A stretch of 64,000 nt of DNA from Nitrospira sp. (GCA_024998595.1 JACOEK010000004.1:248001-312000); one strand, 5' to 3'; shown: positions 8,119 to 17,928, counted from the stretch's first letter. Notes: generated from the letters alone by a model not told the origin. Numbers and translations are program-made.

Positions 8119-8514
8119 ATGGGCTTACTCAATCGACAGCAAATTCTCGATTCCGATGACCGCCGCACCGAGCGTGTCGCCGTCCCTGAATGGGGCGGCG
8201 AAGTGCTCATCCGTGGCCTGAGCGGCACGGACCGCGATGAGTTCGAGGCCTCGCTCCAGGTCAAGAACGGAAAAAAGCGCGACGTCAACCTGCGCAATGT
8301 GCGGGCCAAGCTCGTCGTGCTGTGCCTCGTCGATGAGACGGGCAAGCCGCTCTTTTCAATCGAAGACATTCAGCGCCTGGGCAACAAGAGCGCCGCCGCG
8401 CTGGGGCGCTGTTTCGATCGGGCGAAGCAGCTCTCCGGGCTCGGGGACGAGGACATCGACGAGCTCGCAAAAAACTCCGCGACCGACCAGAGCGACGTTT
8501 CTATTTCCGCCTAG
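8119..8514 (+). CDS. Tail assembly chaperone, lambda gpG-like
   Basis: 131 aa after a GGAGACCC site. Length, charge and place (between tube and tape measure) fit gpG-like chaperones, which coat the tape measure protein and recruit tube subunits. The C-terminal part (VVLCLVDETGKPLF, RLGNKSAAALGRCFDRAK) matches the general pattern of these proteins. A slippery heptamer 39 bases before the stop lets a fraction of ribosomes continue into the next frame to make the GT product. Confidence 0.8.
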   Translation: MGLLNRQQILDSDDRRTERVAVPEWGGEVLIRGLSGTDRDEFEASLQVKNGKKRDVNLRNVRAKLVVLCLVDETGKPLFSIEDIQRLGNKSAAALGRCFDRAKQLSGLGDEDIDELAKNSATDQSDVSISA

Positions 8515-8822
8515 CGCTCGCGCTGGGCTGTTCGGTGTCAGAGCTTCTGAGTCGGCTGTCTTCGAGAGAACTGACGGAATGGATGGCTTACGCGCAGGTC
8601 GAGCCATTTGGAGAAACGGCGGCGTTCTGGCGCGCAGGCATGGTGGCCTCGGTCCTGGCCAACGTGAACCGGACGAAGAAGGGGCAGAAGGCCTTCAAGC
8701 CCGAGGACTTCATGCCCAAGGAACCGAAAGATGCGACGCAAGAGGACACCTGGGAAACGATGCTGAAGCAGGCCAAGGCCATCACCGACATGCTGGGGGG
8801 CAACAGTGGCGACGCTCGGTAG
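8119..8822 (+). CDS. gpGT-like fusion made by programmed -1 frameshift
   Basis: The frame of the downstream T domain is open back to the slippery site at 8469-8475, so a -1 slip gives a 234-aa protein (join 8119-8475 and 8475-8822). Without the slip the T domain would lack its conserved beginning: RFYFRLALALGCSVSELL followed by SSRELTEWMAYAQVEPFGE is the classic start of gpT/DUF4035 proteins and lies partly upstream of any start codon. Known in lambda: the G to GT ratio is set by frameshifting and GT links tape measure to tube. The T frame overlaps the tape measure start. Confidence 0.85.
8469..8475 (+). promoter_or_regulatory. Slippery heptamer A AAA AAC for -1 frameshifting
   Basis: In the gpG frame the codons read GCA AAA AAC, so the heptamer has the exact X XXY YYZ phase. 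After a tandem slip, reading continues at base 8475 in the frame that encodes the gpT-like domain. The following 60 bases are GC-rich and may form a stimulatory structure; I did not fold them. Confidence 0.85.
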
Positions 8823-11424
8823 CCTGATCGTCAAGATCGGGGCAGACATCAAAGACTTCACCAGCGGGCTCGATCGCGTGGCGAAGTCCACCGGCGACCT
8901 GGGGAAGTTCACCGCCACGGCGGCCGATGTCGCCGGCAAAGCGCTCACCGTGATGGGGGCGGCGGCCACGGGAGTCGGCGTCAATGCGACGCGGATGGCG
9001 ATGGATTTCGAATCCTCGTTTGCCGGGGTGAAGAAGACCACCGATGCGACCAAGGAAGAGTTTGCAGCCCTATCGCAAGGCCTGCGGGACCTCGCCCAGG
9101 AAGTGCCGGTCAGCGTCAACGAATTGAACCGTATCGCGGAGACGGGGGGCGCGTTGGGCGTCGCGAAAGAGGCCCTCGTCGACTTCACGAAGACCATTGC
9201 CATGGTGGCCACCTCGTCGAACCTCACGGCCGACAACGCGGCCAACTCGTTTGCCCGGATCGGCAACGTGATGGGGCTGACGGCGCAGGATTTCGGACGC
9301 ATGGGGGCCGCCGTCATCGATCTCGGCAACAAAGGCGCGTCCACAGAAACCGACATCACCGAAATGGCGATGCGCATTGCCGGGGCGGCCAACGCGATCG
9401 GCATGTCGGCGCGTGATGTGCTCGCCCTGGCGGCCGCCATGTCGGACGTCGGCATTGAAGCGGAAATGGGCGGCAGCGCGATCAGCCGGCTGATGATCAA
9501 AATCGCCGCCGATGTGAACACCGGCTCGGAAGACATCAAGAGCTGGGCCGACATCGCCGGGGTCAGCGCGCAGCAGTTCGCCCAATCGTTCAAGACCGAT
9601 CCGGCGGCGGCCATCGATGCCTTTGTGCAAGGGCTGGCCCGCGTGAAGGCCGAAGGCGGGGATCTCTTCGGCACGTTGGAATCGCTCGACATCAAAGAAA
9701 TCCGGCTGCGTGACACCGTGCTGCGCCTGGCGGGCGCAAAAGACGGCCTGGCCAAGAGTCTCGAGAATGCCCGCACCGCCTGGGATCAAAACACGGCCCT
9801 CACGACGGAAGCCGGGAAGCGGTATGAAACCTCGGCCAGTCAGCTCCAGATTTTTCAAAACCGCCTGTCCGACACACAGATCACCCTCGGCACCGCGCTG
9901 ATTCCCGTGCTGATGCAGGCGCTCGATCTGGCGGAGCCGCTCATTCAGATGCTCAAAAGCTGGGCCGACGGCTTCGCCGCGCTCGATCCCACGACGCAAA
10001 CCTTTATCGCCGCGGTCACCGGCCTGTCGGCGGTGCTGTATCCGGCGATCATTGCGCTCGCCGGATTCACGCGAGCCGTGCAGACCCTGATCCCGCTGGT
10101 GACCGCCCTCTGGGGCGTCATCATGGCGCATCCGTTTGTCGCCATCGGGGTGGCGGTCGCGGCCCTCGCCGTCGCCGTGGTGATGAACTGGGACAAGATC
10201 GTGAAGGTCATCGACGGCTGGGCCCATTCCGTGGCCGGCACGGTAGACCGTGGCCTGGTCGCCGTGCAGAACGCGTTCACGGCGGCCCACACGGCCATTC
10301 TGGGCACCGTCAAGGCATTAGTCACCGGTATCCAGGACTGGCTGAGCAATAAGCTCGCCGCGATCTTCGGCAAGGTCAACGCCGGGATCGAAGAAGTCAA
10401 AGGCTATTTCCGTGGTCTGTATGACGCCGTCGTCGGCCACTCCTACATTCCCGACATGGTCGAAGAAATCGGCGACCACATGCGAAACCTCGACGTCACC
10501 ATGACCGCACCCGCGCGCAACGCCGTGGTGAATACCGGCCGCGTGATCGAAGGCGGGACGCTCTCCTGGGGAAGCACCATCAACCAATTTGCCAGCACCG
10601 CGAACCAGACGTGGGGGGGCATCTCGCAAACGTTTGCCTCGAATCTCGCGCGCATGACGGTGGAGACGGTGCAGTGGGGAGAAGTCTTCAAGCAGATGGG
10701 CGTGCAGCTTCTTCAGAACTTTATCACGACGTCAATGGGCATCGTTACGCAATGGGTCCTGACCGAAGCAGGAAAAACGGCGGCCGCTCAGGCCGGGGCG
10801 TCAGCGCGCACAGCGATTGCGACCGAAGAAGCCATCGCAGAGCAAACCATCATGGCCCAGTCAGGCTCTGCTGTCACGACCATGTGGGAGTCCGTGGGGC
10901 AATCGACGATCGCTGTTGGAAAAACAGCGCTGGAAGTACTCGCACAGATCACCGATGGCGTCATGGGCATTATCAATGCCATTGCGGACGCGCTCACATT
11001 CACCGGGATCCTGGCTCCTGTTGGGATGGCGCTGAAGGGCATCACTTCGATGCTGAGCGGGCAGGCCGGGGGCATATCTTCCGCCTTAGGAGGTTTCCTG
11101 GACGGGGTCGACTTTGGCTGGATCGACAACATCAAAGAGTTTTTCGGCTTCAGCAGCATGGTCAACCTAGACGCTATGCCAAGCGTGGCGTTTGCATCCG
11201 GTGGCATCGTGACCGGTCCTACCAGGGCCATCATGGGCGAAGCGGGTTCACCGGAAGCGGCCATCCCACTCAATTCGCGCGGCGCGGCGTTTATGCAGCA
11301 GGCCATGGGCCTCGGGGGTGGCGGGAATACGACCATCATCTTTGAAGAGGACGGGCGCCGGACTGCCACCTACGTGATGCAGAACATGCAGAAGGTCTAT
11401 CGGCAAAAGAGGGGAAATCGCTAA
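8806..11424 (+). CDS. Tail tape measure protein
   Basis: 872 aa, the longest phage gene here. The N-terminal TP901-type tape measure region is clear (LIVKIGADIKDFTSGLDRVAK, then FESSFAGVKKTTDATKEEF near residue 70), followed by long helices, a hydrophobic block around residues 400-470 with membrane-spanning character (YPAIIALAGF, VAIGVAVAALAVAVV) and a C-terminal part ending in FASGGIVTGPTRAIMGEAG, a motif common in tape measures. By the known proportion of about 0.15 nm per residue the tail would be roughly 130 nm. It overlaps the T frame by 17 bases. Confidence 0.93.
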   Translation: MATLGSLIVKIGADIKDFTSGLDRVAKSTGDLGKFTATAADVAGKALTVMGAAATGVGVNATRMAMDFESSFAGVKKTTDATKEEFAALSQGLRDLAQEVPVSVNELNRIAETGGALGVAKEALVDFTKTIAMVATSSNLTADNAANSFARIGNVMGLTAQDFGRMGAAVIDLGNKGASTETDITEMAMRIAGAANAIGMSARDVLALAAAMSDVGIEAEMGGSAISRLMIKIAADVNTGSEDIKSWADIAGVSAQQFAQSFKTDPAAAIDAFVQGLARVKAEGGDLFGTLESLDIKEIRLRDTVLRLAGAKDGLAKSLENARTAWDQNTALTTEAGKRYETSASQLQIFQNRLSDTQITLGTALIPVLMQALDLAEPLIQMLKSWADGFAALDPTTQTFIAAVTGLSAVLYPAIIALAGFTRAVQTLIPLVTALWGVIMAHPFVAIGVAVAALAVAVVMNWDKIVKVIDGWAHSVAGTVDRGLVAVQNAFTAAHTAILGTVKALVTGIQDWLSNKLAAIFGKVNAGIEEVKGYFRGLYDAVVGHSYIPDMVEEIGDHMRNLDVTMTAPARNAVVNTGRVIEGGTLSWGSTINQFASTANQTWGGISQTFASNLARMTVETVQWGEVFKQMGVQLLQNFITTSMGIVTQWVLTEAGKTAAAQAGASARTAIATEEAIAEQTIMAQSGSAVTTMWESVGQSTIAVGKTALEVLAQITDGVMGIINAIADALTFTGILAPVGMALKGITSMLSGQAGGISSALGGFLDGVDFGWIDNIKEFFGFSSMVNLDAMPSVAFASGGIVTGPTRAIMGEAGSPEAAIPLNSRGAAFMQQAMGLGGGGNTTIIFEEDGRRTATYVMQNMQKVYRQKRGNR

Positions 11425-12953
11425 TGGCCTTTGGGTCGGGCCCATTTGGTACCGTTCCCTTCGGGTCTGGTCCGCGTCGCGGATCGGCCGGCGGGGGCGT
11501 ACTCGGGGAGTTTTCTATCCGTATCGGTACCACCGACGTCACCAAGTACATGGAGGTCGATGCCTGGACGATGCAGGAGGACCTGAATGGCCGCGATACC
11601 TGCACGATTCCGCTGGTGGTGTCTGACGGCTACGTGCCACACCGGGGCGAACGGATCGTGGCGCTCTTCGGCAATGTCCGCTGGTGGGCTGGACTGGTCC
11701 ATGACATCGATCTCGCCTTCACCGCGCAGAAGCGGAACGATTATGTGAGCATCATGGTGCGCGGGGTCGATCTCTCGGCGCTCGCCGACCGGATCACCGT
11801 CAATGAGGTCTATCAGAATAAAACCGCCGGCGAGATCATCCGCCACATCATCAGCAAATACCTGGCCGCCGACGGCATCACCGATGGCGGTGTGCACGAT
11901 GGCCCGAGCTTGCAGAAGGTCGTTTTCGCGAGACGGTCGGCGGCGGATTGTTTCGATCAGGTCGCCGCGCTCACCGGCTATCACTGGACCGTTGATCAGT
12001 TCGCCGTCATGCAGTTCTTTCCGAAGTTTGCCTCCCTGGCGCCGTTCGACATCAACCACACGACGGCCGTCTTCCGCGACGCCCGCGTCTCCAAGACCTT
12101 AGCCGACTACCGCAATGTGCAATACGCCATCGGCGGGCAAGGCATCACGCTGCCCATCACCGAGTTCTTCGAAGGCGACGACATCGCCCGCACATTCCCA
12201 ACCGCCTATCCCCTGGCGCAACTACTTGGGGTGACCGTCAACGGCGCCGCGCAGACGCTTGGCATTCGCTCGGTAGACGATGCCGGCAGCAAACAATGGT
12301 TCTGGAACGCGAACCAGCAGGGCATCAACCAAGATCCCAGCCAGCCGCTCCTCAAGGCCAAAACCGCGACCACCCCGGCCGATCGCCTCGCGATCACCTA
12401 CACCGGGTTCTATGGACCGGTCACCACCAAGCTGGTCGACGCGCCGGGAATTGCCGCGCGCCAAGCCATTGAGGGCGGGAGTGGTCGGTACGAAGTCGTC
12501 GATCAAGACTCATCGCTCGATGGCCTCGAAGTCACGGTCGCGAAAGCCAGAGGCGATTTGCGGCGGTTCGGCTCCCTTGACGATCAAGTGGACTTCGAAA
12601 CGGACCGGGTCGGCCTCGCCATCGGGCAAACCGTCACCGTCAATCTGCCAGAACTCGATCTGCACGATGCCGCCATGCTGATCACCTCCATGGAAACCAG
12701 CCTGTTCGGCATCGAGCAGCGGCGGCATCGCGTCACGGCGGTGAGCGGACAACTGAAGGGGACCTACGCCGAGTTTTTCGCCGCGTTCTTCGCGCGCGGG
12801 ATTCCCGTCACGATTTCACCCGACGACATCATCAACGAAGTGGTCGTCGCCAACGATCTGCTCACCGCAACTGATCTCGTCACCGTCACCACCGGCGTCG
12901 CGCACACCGGGGAATGGGGCACAGACATCTGGGGGGCCATGGAATGGGGCTGA
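11424..12953 (+). CDS. Tail tip / baseplate hub-like protein
   Basis: 509 aa, start overlapping the tape measure stop by one base. A short Gly/Pro/Phe repeat at the N-terminus (FGSGPFGTVPFGSGP) leads into a hub-like fold: FSIRIGTTDVTKYMEVDAWTM, RIVALFGNVRWWAGLVHDID, YVSIMVRGVDLSALADRI, and AGEIIRHIISKYL. This pattern is shared with gp27-like and distal tail hub proteins that connect tube and fibres. No peptidoglycan hydrolase motif is seen in it. Confidence 0.7.
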   Translation: MAFGSGPFGTVPFGSGPRRGSAGGGVLGEFSIRIGTTDVTKYMEVDAWTMQEDLNGRDTCTIPLVVSDGYVPHRGERIVALFGNVRWWAGLVHDIDLAFTAQKRNDYVSIMVRGVDLSALADRITVNEVYQNKTAGEIIRHIISKYLAADGITDGGVHDGPSLQKVVFARRSAADCFDQVAALTGYHWTVDQFAVMQFFPKFASLAPFDINHTTAVFRDARVSKTLADYRNVQYAIGGQGITLPITEFFEGDDIARTFPTAYPLAQLLGVTVNGAAQTLGIRSVDDAGSKQWFWNANQQGINQDPSQPLLKAKTATTPADRLAITYTGFYGPVTTKLVDAPGIAARQAIEGGSGRYEVVDQDSSLDGLEVTVAKARGDLRRFGSLDDQVDFETDRVGLAIGQTVTVNLPELDLHDAAMLITSMETSLFGIEQRRHRVTAVSGQLKGTYAEFFAAFFARGIPVTISPDDIINEVVVANDLLTATDLVTVTTGVAHTGEWGTDIWGAMEWG

Positions 12954-13528
12954 TCCACATCACGCCTGCTGGACAGGTGCGGCGCAGCAGCGGGGCAGGA
13001 ATTCGTGAGCGCATGGCCACCAGGGGCCGCGTGCAGGCCGTGGTGTGGGGCGCCGAGATGGAGCGCTGGCTGCTCGATGACCCGCAGCGCGTCTTTCATC
13101 CCAAGCAATATCGCCGGCACGTCCTCCGGATCGATCCGTGGCGCAAGAACAAGATCGTTGCCAACTCGGTCGCCGGGTTCGGCAACGGCCTCAACCTCAT
13201 GCGCGATTGGCTCGCTGCCGAAGTGCCACCGCCGCCCACGCATGTGGCCTGGGGCACGAACGGCACTGCGCCGCAGCTCTCCGACGTGGGCTTGTTCGAC
13301 GAGAAGGTCCGCACCGACATCATCGCCCGGGCGAAGGGCGACAAGCAGGTCATCATCGGCGGCTTCATGGGCAGCACGACCGGAAACGGGTTCACCTACC
13401 AAGAGGCGTCGCTCGTCACCGGTCCGCTGGCCAGTCAGTGGCGGCTGTTCGCCCGCGTCGCCATCAATCCTATCGTGAAAAGCACCAGCGTGATCATTTC
13501 CGTGAGTTGGCAGGTGGATCTCGCATGA
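12944..13528 (+). CDS. Tail tip-associated protein
   Basis: 194 aa from an ATG overlapping the hub gene by ten bases. Residues from about 100 (THVAWGTNGTAPQLSDVGLF, then VRTDIIARAK) match a beta-sandwich module that recurs in phage tail-tip and fibre-connecting proteins, where a time or unit-like GTGTTAP motif is followed by paired strands. The N-terminal half is basic (RMATRGRVQ, KQYRRHVLRIDPWRKNKIV). Position next to the fibre genes suggests a link between hub and fibres. Confidence 0.55.
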   Translation: MGLIHITPAGQVRRSSGAGIRERMATRGRVQAVVWGAEMERWLLDDPQRVFHPKQYRRHVLRIDPWRKNKIVANSVAGFGNGLNLMRDWLAAEVPPPPTHVAWGTNGTAPQLSDVGLFDEKVRTDIIARAKGDKQVIIGGFMGSTTGNGFTYQEASLVTGPLASQWRLFARVAINPIVKSTSVIISVSWQVDLA

Positions 13529-14544
13529 GCAATACGAACATCACGACGCCGCTGGTTCAGCCCAGCCAGAACGATCTCAATGGCGGGGTGTCCGGAGACG
13601 GCAAGAAGGCCCTGGAGAAATACGTCCGCGAGCTATTCAAAGCGGTCAACGGGATCTCGTATTTCACGAGCGGGAATGCGCTCCCAACCTCAGCGGCGAA
13701 TCTCGTGCTCATCGTCCCGGCGGGGTCGGCCTATATCTCGGGGTATCACCTCACCTGGGCCCAGACCAACGTCACGCTCCCCAGCAGTTCAACGAGTCAC
13801 ATTTTCGTGAAGTTGATCTTCTCCGGCGGCCTCGTGAGCAACGTCCAGATCGAAGACAACACCAGCGGCACGCATCCCGCAGACGCCGTCAAGTACGGCA
13901 CCGTGGTGACCAGCGGCAGCGCGATCACCTCCGCCACCGATCAACGGCTCCTCGAAGGCAACCAGCGCATCCGCCGCGCGGTCATTTCCGCCACCGGCTC
14001 CACTTCGTGGATCGTCCCAGCCAACGTGACGAAGCTTCGCATTCGGCAGTGGGGCGCGGGTGGCGGCGGTGGGGGCGGGGGCGGCCCAGACGGGACCTAT
14101 AGCGGGGGTGATGGAGGGGCCGGCCAAAACGGCGGGTATGTCGAAGTCGTGCAGGCGGTCACGCCAGGCGCGACGGTCACCGTGGTGAATGGGACAGGGG
14201 GAAGCGGTGGGGGCGGCGGTGCGTTCAACGTGAGCGGGGGCGCGAACGGCAGCGCCGGCGGCGCGGGCGGCAATTCGACCATCTCTGGCACCGGATTTTC
14301 GTTTACTGCCAACGGGGGCCCAGCGGGGGCCGCAGGCCCAGGCGCCGCCGCAGGCGGCCCGGCCGGGACCTCTATCGCGTATACGCCCAATCCCGGCACG
14401 GCCACGCAGACCACGGGCACGGCGGATGTGTTGGTGCATGGCGGCGGCCGCGCCGGAGGCACACGGGGCTCCGGCGGCACCGGGACGAGTAACGGCACGG
14501 CCGGGTCGGCCGGCCAAAACGCGGTGACGGTCATTGACTACTAA
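13525..14544 (+). CDS. Tail fibre with glycine-rich receptor-binding domain
   Basis: 339 aa; the start overlaps the previous gene by four bases. Residues 1-150 form a typical fibre base (YVRELFKAVNGISYF, YHLTWAQTNVTLPSS, TDQRLLEGN). From about residue 175 the sequence is dominated by glycine loops (GAGGGGGGGGG, GGAGQNGGYVEVV, GTGGSGGGGGAFN), as in polyglycine-sandwich adhesins such as T4-like gp38, where the loops set receptor specificity. Specificity here is unknown. Confidence 0.8.
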   Translation: MSNTNITTPLVQPSQNDLNGGVSGDGKKALEKYVRELFKAVNGISYFTSGNALPTSAANLVLIVPAGSAYISGYHLTWAQTNVTLPSSSTSHIFVKLIFSGGLVSNVQIEDNTSGTHPADAVKYGTVVTSGSAITSATDQRLLEGNQRIRRAVISATGSTSWIVPANVTKLRIRQWGAGGGGGGGGGPDGTYSGGDGGAGQNGGYVEVVQAVTPGATVTVVNGTGGSGGGGGAFNVSGGANGSAGGAGGNSTISGTGFSFTANGGPAGAAGPGAAAGGPAGTSIAYTPNPGTATQTTGTADVLVHGGGRAGGTRGSGGTGTSNGTAGSAGQNAVTVIDY

Positions 14545-14554
14545 AAGGAACGCC

Positions 14555-16885
14555 ATGCGACGACAGACCAGAGACCTCCTGCTGACCCTGTGCCTGTGGC
14601 TCAGCCTCGGCAATGGCCTGGCGCTGGCCGCACTCGATCCCATCACGAATTTTGCCGAAACGACCATGTCCACCGGCTACGACGCGGCGGCCACGTCGGT
14701 CATTGTCGCGGCCGGCACCGGCTCGAAATTTCCCAGCAGCTATACGTATCCCTTGGTCTGGTGGAATTGCACCGATTACAACCGCGCCAGCGCCGACCCG
14801 AACGTCGAAATTGTTTCCGTCACCAACCGCTCCGGCGACACCTTCACCATCGCGCGCGGGCAAGAAAGCACCACGGCCGTCGCCCACAACACGGCCGGGA
14901 AAGTCTACTGTTTCGAGCTGAACCTGACCAAGGGCATGTGGGACCGGATTCAGACGACCATCAACGGGGTGGGCGGCGGGATCGCCGACGTCGTCGATTG
15001 CGCCTCCTATGCCTCTTGCAACGATGCCGTCACGGCGATCAGCTCCGCCGTCAAAACCCTGCGCATCTCCAATGCCCAGCCCGTGGCGAGCAACCTCACG
15101 ATCCCGCAGAACATCACCGTCGAATGCACCGGATCGGGGGTCTTTCAGATCGCCACCGGCGTCACGCTCACCGGCCATTCGCCGGAGCAGTTCAAGTGCA
15201 ACCCACGCGCGCAGATCTTCAGCTTTACGGGCACCGCCGCGCTCGCCTTTACCAATCCCGGCACCGTCTCCATCGGCTGGTGCGGGGCGATCCCGAACGA
15301 TGGCACCGACGACAGCGTCGCTGCGAAGAAATGCCACGACAGCATGCCAAGCGCCACGAATACCGGGGTGCTGGAACTCTTGCCGGGGGCCTACACCTGG
15401 AACAGTGAGCTGGTGAGCGCCACCAACGGGATCTTGATCCGCATGGTCGGGGCCACCCTCGACATGACCGGCATGACGGGCAGCGGGCGGGCGTCCATTC
15501 ATGCCTCGCAGAACGTGCTTGGCGCCATCGTGCTGACGGGATCGAATCAGCGGGTGGTCGGCGGGCGCATCACCGGCCCGAACACCGTCAACACCAACAA
15601 GCTCGCCGTCGGCGTGCTCTTGATCGGCGCGGCGAATGCGCGTGTCAGTTCGATGCTCGGCGATGGGCCCTATGCCTGCGTCTGGGCCGGGAATAACACC
15701 ACGGATCTGGTGCTGGCCAATATGGATCTCTCCGGGTGCGGCTACGGGGGCTTTTTAGGCTTCTCCTCCGCGCCCTCCGATCCACAGGTCACCAGGGCCA
15801 CGGTGCTGAACGTGCGGGCACATGGGAGCACCATCGGCGCCGGGCTGCTGATCGAGTCCTTCGCGCGCGATGTGCAAGTGCTCGGGGGCTACTACTACAG
15901 CAACGCCACGCATGGCCTCGACGTCGAAGTGGGCGGCGATCGGGTGCAGCTCATCGGGGTCAACAGCTATTCCAACTCCGGTCATGGCCTGCGCATCCGC
16001 TATGGGAGCGATACGGGGGAAACGGCCGGGAAATGGGGCTACGGCCGCCGGTCGATCGTCGCAAATAACATCTTCCGCAACAACACCCTCGACAACGTCT
16101 CCATCCAGCTCGTCGACTATAGCCAGTTCTCCACCATCGGCGGCATTGAGGAAATGTCGATCGAAGGGAACTATTCGGAGGGCTCGGGCGACGATGGGTA
16201 TGTGATCGGTTGCGTGCGCTGCACGGTCAAAGGCAATGGCGCCTACCGCAACCAGGGCGAAGGCTTCACCTTCCGCTCCCTGCGCGATACGGACATCAGC
16301 GGCAATCAGGCCTGGGATAACGGCATCGCCGGCGACAACCGCCGAGGGTTCAAATTCACCACGGCCGCCACCACCGGCAGCACGCCACCCAATTCCACCA
16401 ACGTCACGCTGCGCGGGAACCACGGGGGCGATACCAGGTCCGGCGGCTCGCGCACCACCAACTTTTCCTTCGATCTGCAAAAACTCGACAACAGCGATGT
16501 GAGCGGCAACATCGGCACGAATGCCAACACTGCCGACTGGATCAACGTCAACGGTCTCACGGCCGTGAGCTTCTTTCAGAATCGCGGCACGGTCAACAGC
16601 GGGGAGACGATGGGCAGCGTCGTGGCGAAACACCTGAGCGCCACCGGCACCTATGACCCGCCGAATGTCACCTCTGGATCCCAAACCAGTACCACGCTCG
16701 CGGTGAGCGGCGCGGCCGTGGGGGATACCGTCACCTGCGGGCATACGACCATCACCGCCGACCTCTGGCAGATCTCCTGCTACGTCAGTGCGGCCGACAC
16801 CGTGCGCGTGGTGCTGAAGAATCATTCCGGGGGCGCGATCGACGCGGCCAGCGGCACGCTGCGCGCCGACGTGTGGAAACACTGA
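14555..16885 (+). CDS. Beta-helix tail spike with signal peptide
   Basis: 776 aa after AAAAGGAACGCC. Residues 1-26 are a clear Sec signal (basic start, LLLTLCLWLSLGNGLALAA, Ala-X-Ala cleavage region). The next 100 residues (DPITNFAETTMSTGYDAAA, NVEIVSVTNRSGDTFTIARG) are a well-known phage tail-protein N-terminal domain. From about 230 to 690 repeated short strands with Asn, Gly and Val (VRAHGSTIGAGLLI, GYYYSNATHGLDVEV, NIFRNNTLDNVSI) indicate a right-handed beta-helix as in pectate-lyase-like spikes, probably polysaccharide-degrading. A signal peptide on a virion protein is unexpected because tails assemble in the cytoplasm. Confidence 0.8.
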   Translation: MRRQTRDLLLTLCLWLSLGNGLALAALDPITNFAETTMSTGYDAAATSVIVAAGTGSKFPSSYTYPLVWWNCTDYNRASADPNVEIVSVTNRSGDTFTIARGQESTTAVAHNTAGKVYCFELNLTKGMWDRIQTTINGVGGGIADVVDCASYASCNDAVTAISSAVKTLRISNAQPVASNLTIPQNITVECTGSGVFQIATGVTLTGHSPEQFKCNPRAQIFSFTGTAALAFTNPGTVSIGWCGAIPNDGTDDSVAAKKCHDSMPSATNTGVLELLPGAYTWNSELVSATNGILIRMVGATLDMTGMTGSGRASIHASQNVLGAIVLTGSNQRVVGGRITGPNTVNTNKLAVGVLLIGAANARVSSMLGDGPYACVWAGNNTTDLVLANMDLSGCGYGGFLGFSSAPSDPQVTRATVLNVRAHGSTIGAGLLIESFARDVQVLGGYYYSNATHGLDVEVGGDRVQLIGVNSYSNSGHGLRIRYGSDTGETAGKWGYGRRSIVANNIFRNNTLDNVSIQLVDYSQFSTIGGIEEMSIEGNYSEGSGDDGYVIGCVRCTVKGNGAYRNQGEGFTFRSLRDTDISGNQAWDNGIAGDNRRGFKFTTAATTGSTPPNSTNVTLRGNHGGDTRSGGSRTTNFSFDLQKLDNSDVSGNIGTNANTADWINVNGLTAVSFFQNRGTVNSGETMGSVVAKHLSATGTYDPPNVTSGSQTSTTLAVSGAAVGDTVTCGHTTITADLWQISCYVSAADTVRVVLKNHSGGAIDAASGTLRADVWKH

Positions 16886-17928
16886 TGCGCCGAATGCTCG
16901 TCATTGCGCCTCTGTTCCTGGCCCTGCTCGCGTCGTGCCTCTGGGCGATGCCGGCGCAGGCTGCCGTGGCTAGAAACAGCGCCACCTATACGCAGTGCTC
17001 ATCCTATCCCTGCACCAACGCGCACACGCCCGCCGGGGCCGATCCCTTCCTGGCCGTCTGTGTGGCCTGGTGGCACTATCTCTCGACGCCCACGATCACG
17101 GCGGCGAGCTGGAACAGCCTGCCGCTCACGCATGTGCTCACGGCCAGCAATCCCAGCTGCGGGGACACCTGCAAGGCGGCTGTCTATATTCTGCCGAATC
17201 CGTCGTCCACGACCGCGAACACCTCCATCACCTTTTCGGGAACGCCGACCGCCGCCGTCGTCGGGACCATTTCCTTTACCGGCGTCGATCCCACCGCGCC
17301 GATCGGCACGGCGGTGTCGGCCATCGGATCCGGCTCTCCAGCCAGCGTGACCGTGAGCAGTGCAAGCGGCGAAGCCGTGCTCGATTGCCTCAATTCCATC
17401 GCGGCCGGGTCGCCGCCCTCCGTCGCCTCAGGCCAGACCTCGAATTGGAGCACCTTCGACACGGCGGGCTTCACGCATAACGCGAGCAGCGCTGTCGCCG
17501 GGACGCCCTCCACCGTCTCCGCATGGACCATCTCCGGCACGCCGCAGTGGGCGATGCTCGGCGTGCCGATCAAGCCCGTCGGGGGCGGCGGTGGGGGAGG
17601 CTCCACGCCGGGCACGCAGCGCGTCATCAGCTGGAACGACAACTCCGACAACGAAACCTGCTTCCATCTGCAATGGCAGACCGATCAAAGCCTGCCGAAC
17701 TGGGTCGACATCAATGCCTGTCTGCCGGCGAACACTGTCTCCTACGCCCACAACATCGGGACCAATACCGGCGACTGCTACCGAATCGAGGCCACGAACG
17801 CGGGCGGCAGTAACGGCTTTACCAGCCCGGCTTGCTCGGCAGCGGCTCCACCGCCGCCTCCACCACCGCCCCCACCGTCGGCCGTCCTGACTGCCGTGCC
17901 GTTCGATTTTGAGGAGGATTTATTATGA
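16885..17928 (+). CDS. Secreted FN3-containing protein with Pro-rich tail
   Basis: 347 aa; ATG shares a base with the preceding stop. N-terminal Sec signal (VIAPLFLALLASCLWAMPAQA). Residues 30-235 form a Cys-containing beta domain (TQCSSYPCTNAH, VCVAWWHYLSTPTITAASW, IKPVGGGGG) like the small secreted domain often found in phage fibres. A glycine hinge is followed by an FN3-like domain (RVISWNDNSDNETCFHLQWQ, DCYRIEATNAGGSNGF) and then ten prolines near the C-terminus. Several cysteine pairs would suit an oxidising, extracytoplasmic location. Function unknown; adhesion is inferred. Confidence 0.7.
   Translation: MRRMLVIAPLFLALLASCLWAMPAQAAVARNSATYTQCSSYPCTNAHTPAGADPFLAVCVAWWHYLSTPTITAASWNSLPLTHVLTASNPSCGDTCKAAVYILPNPSSTTANTSITFSGTPTAAVVGTISFTGVDPTAPIGTAVSAIGSGSPASVTVSSASGEAVLDCLNSIAAGSPPSVASGQTSNWSTFDTAGFTHNASSAVAGTPSTVSAWTISGTPQWAMLGVPIKPVGGGGGGGSTPGTQRVISWNDNSDNETCFHLQWQTDQSLPNWVDINACLPANTVSYAHNIGTNTGDCYRIEATNAGGSNGFTSPACSAAAPPPPPPPPPPSAVLTAVPFDFEEDLL

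Noticed and set aside
8538-10290. Two minus-strand open frames of over 400 codons opposite the tape measure gene
   Set aside because: They are mirror frames of a certain tape measure gene, with low-complexity composition and no usable start sites.
14041-14240. Poly-G runs in the fibre gene as a phase-variation tract
   Set aside because: The runs are interrupted glycine codons (GGC/GGT/GGG mixture), with no long uniform tract that would slip.
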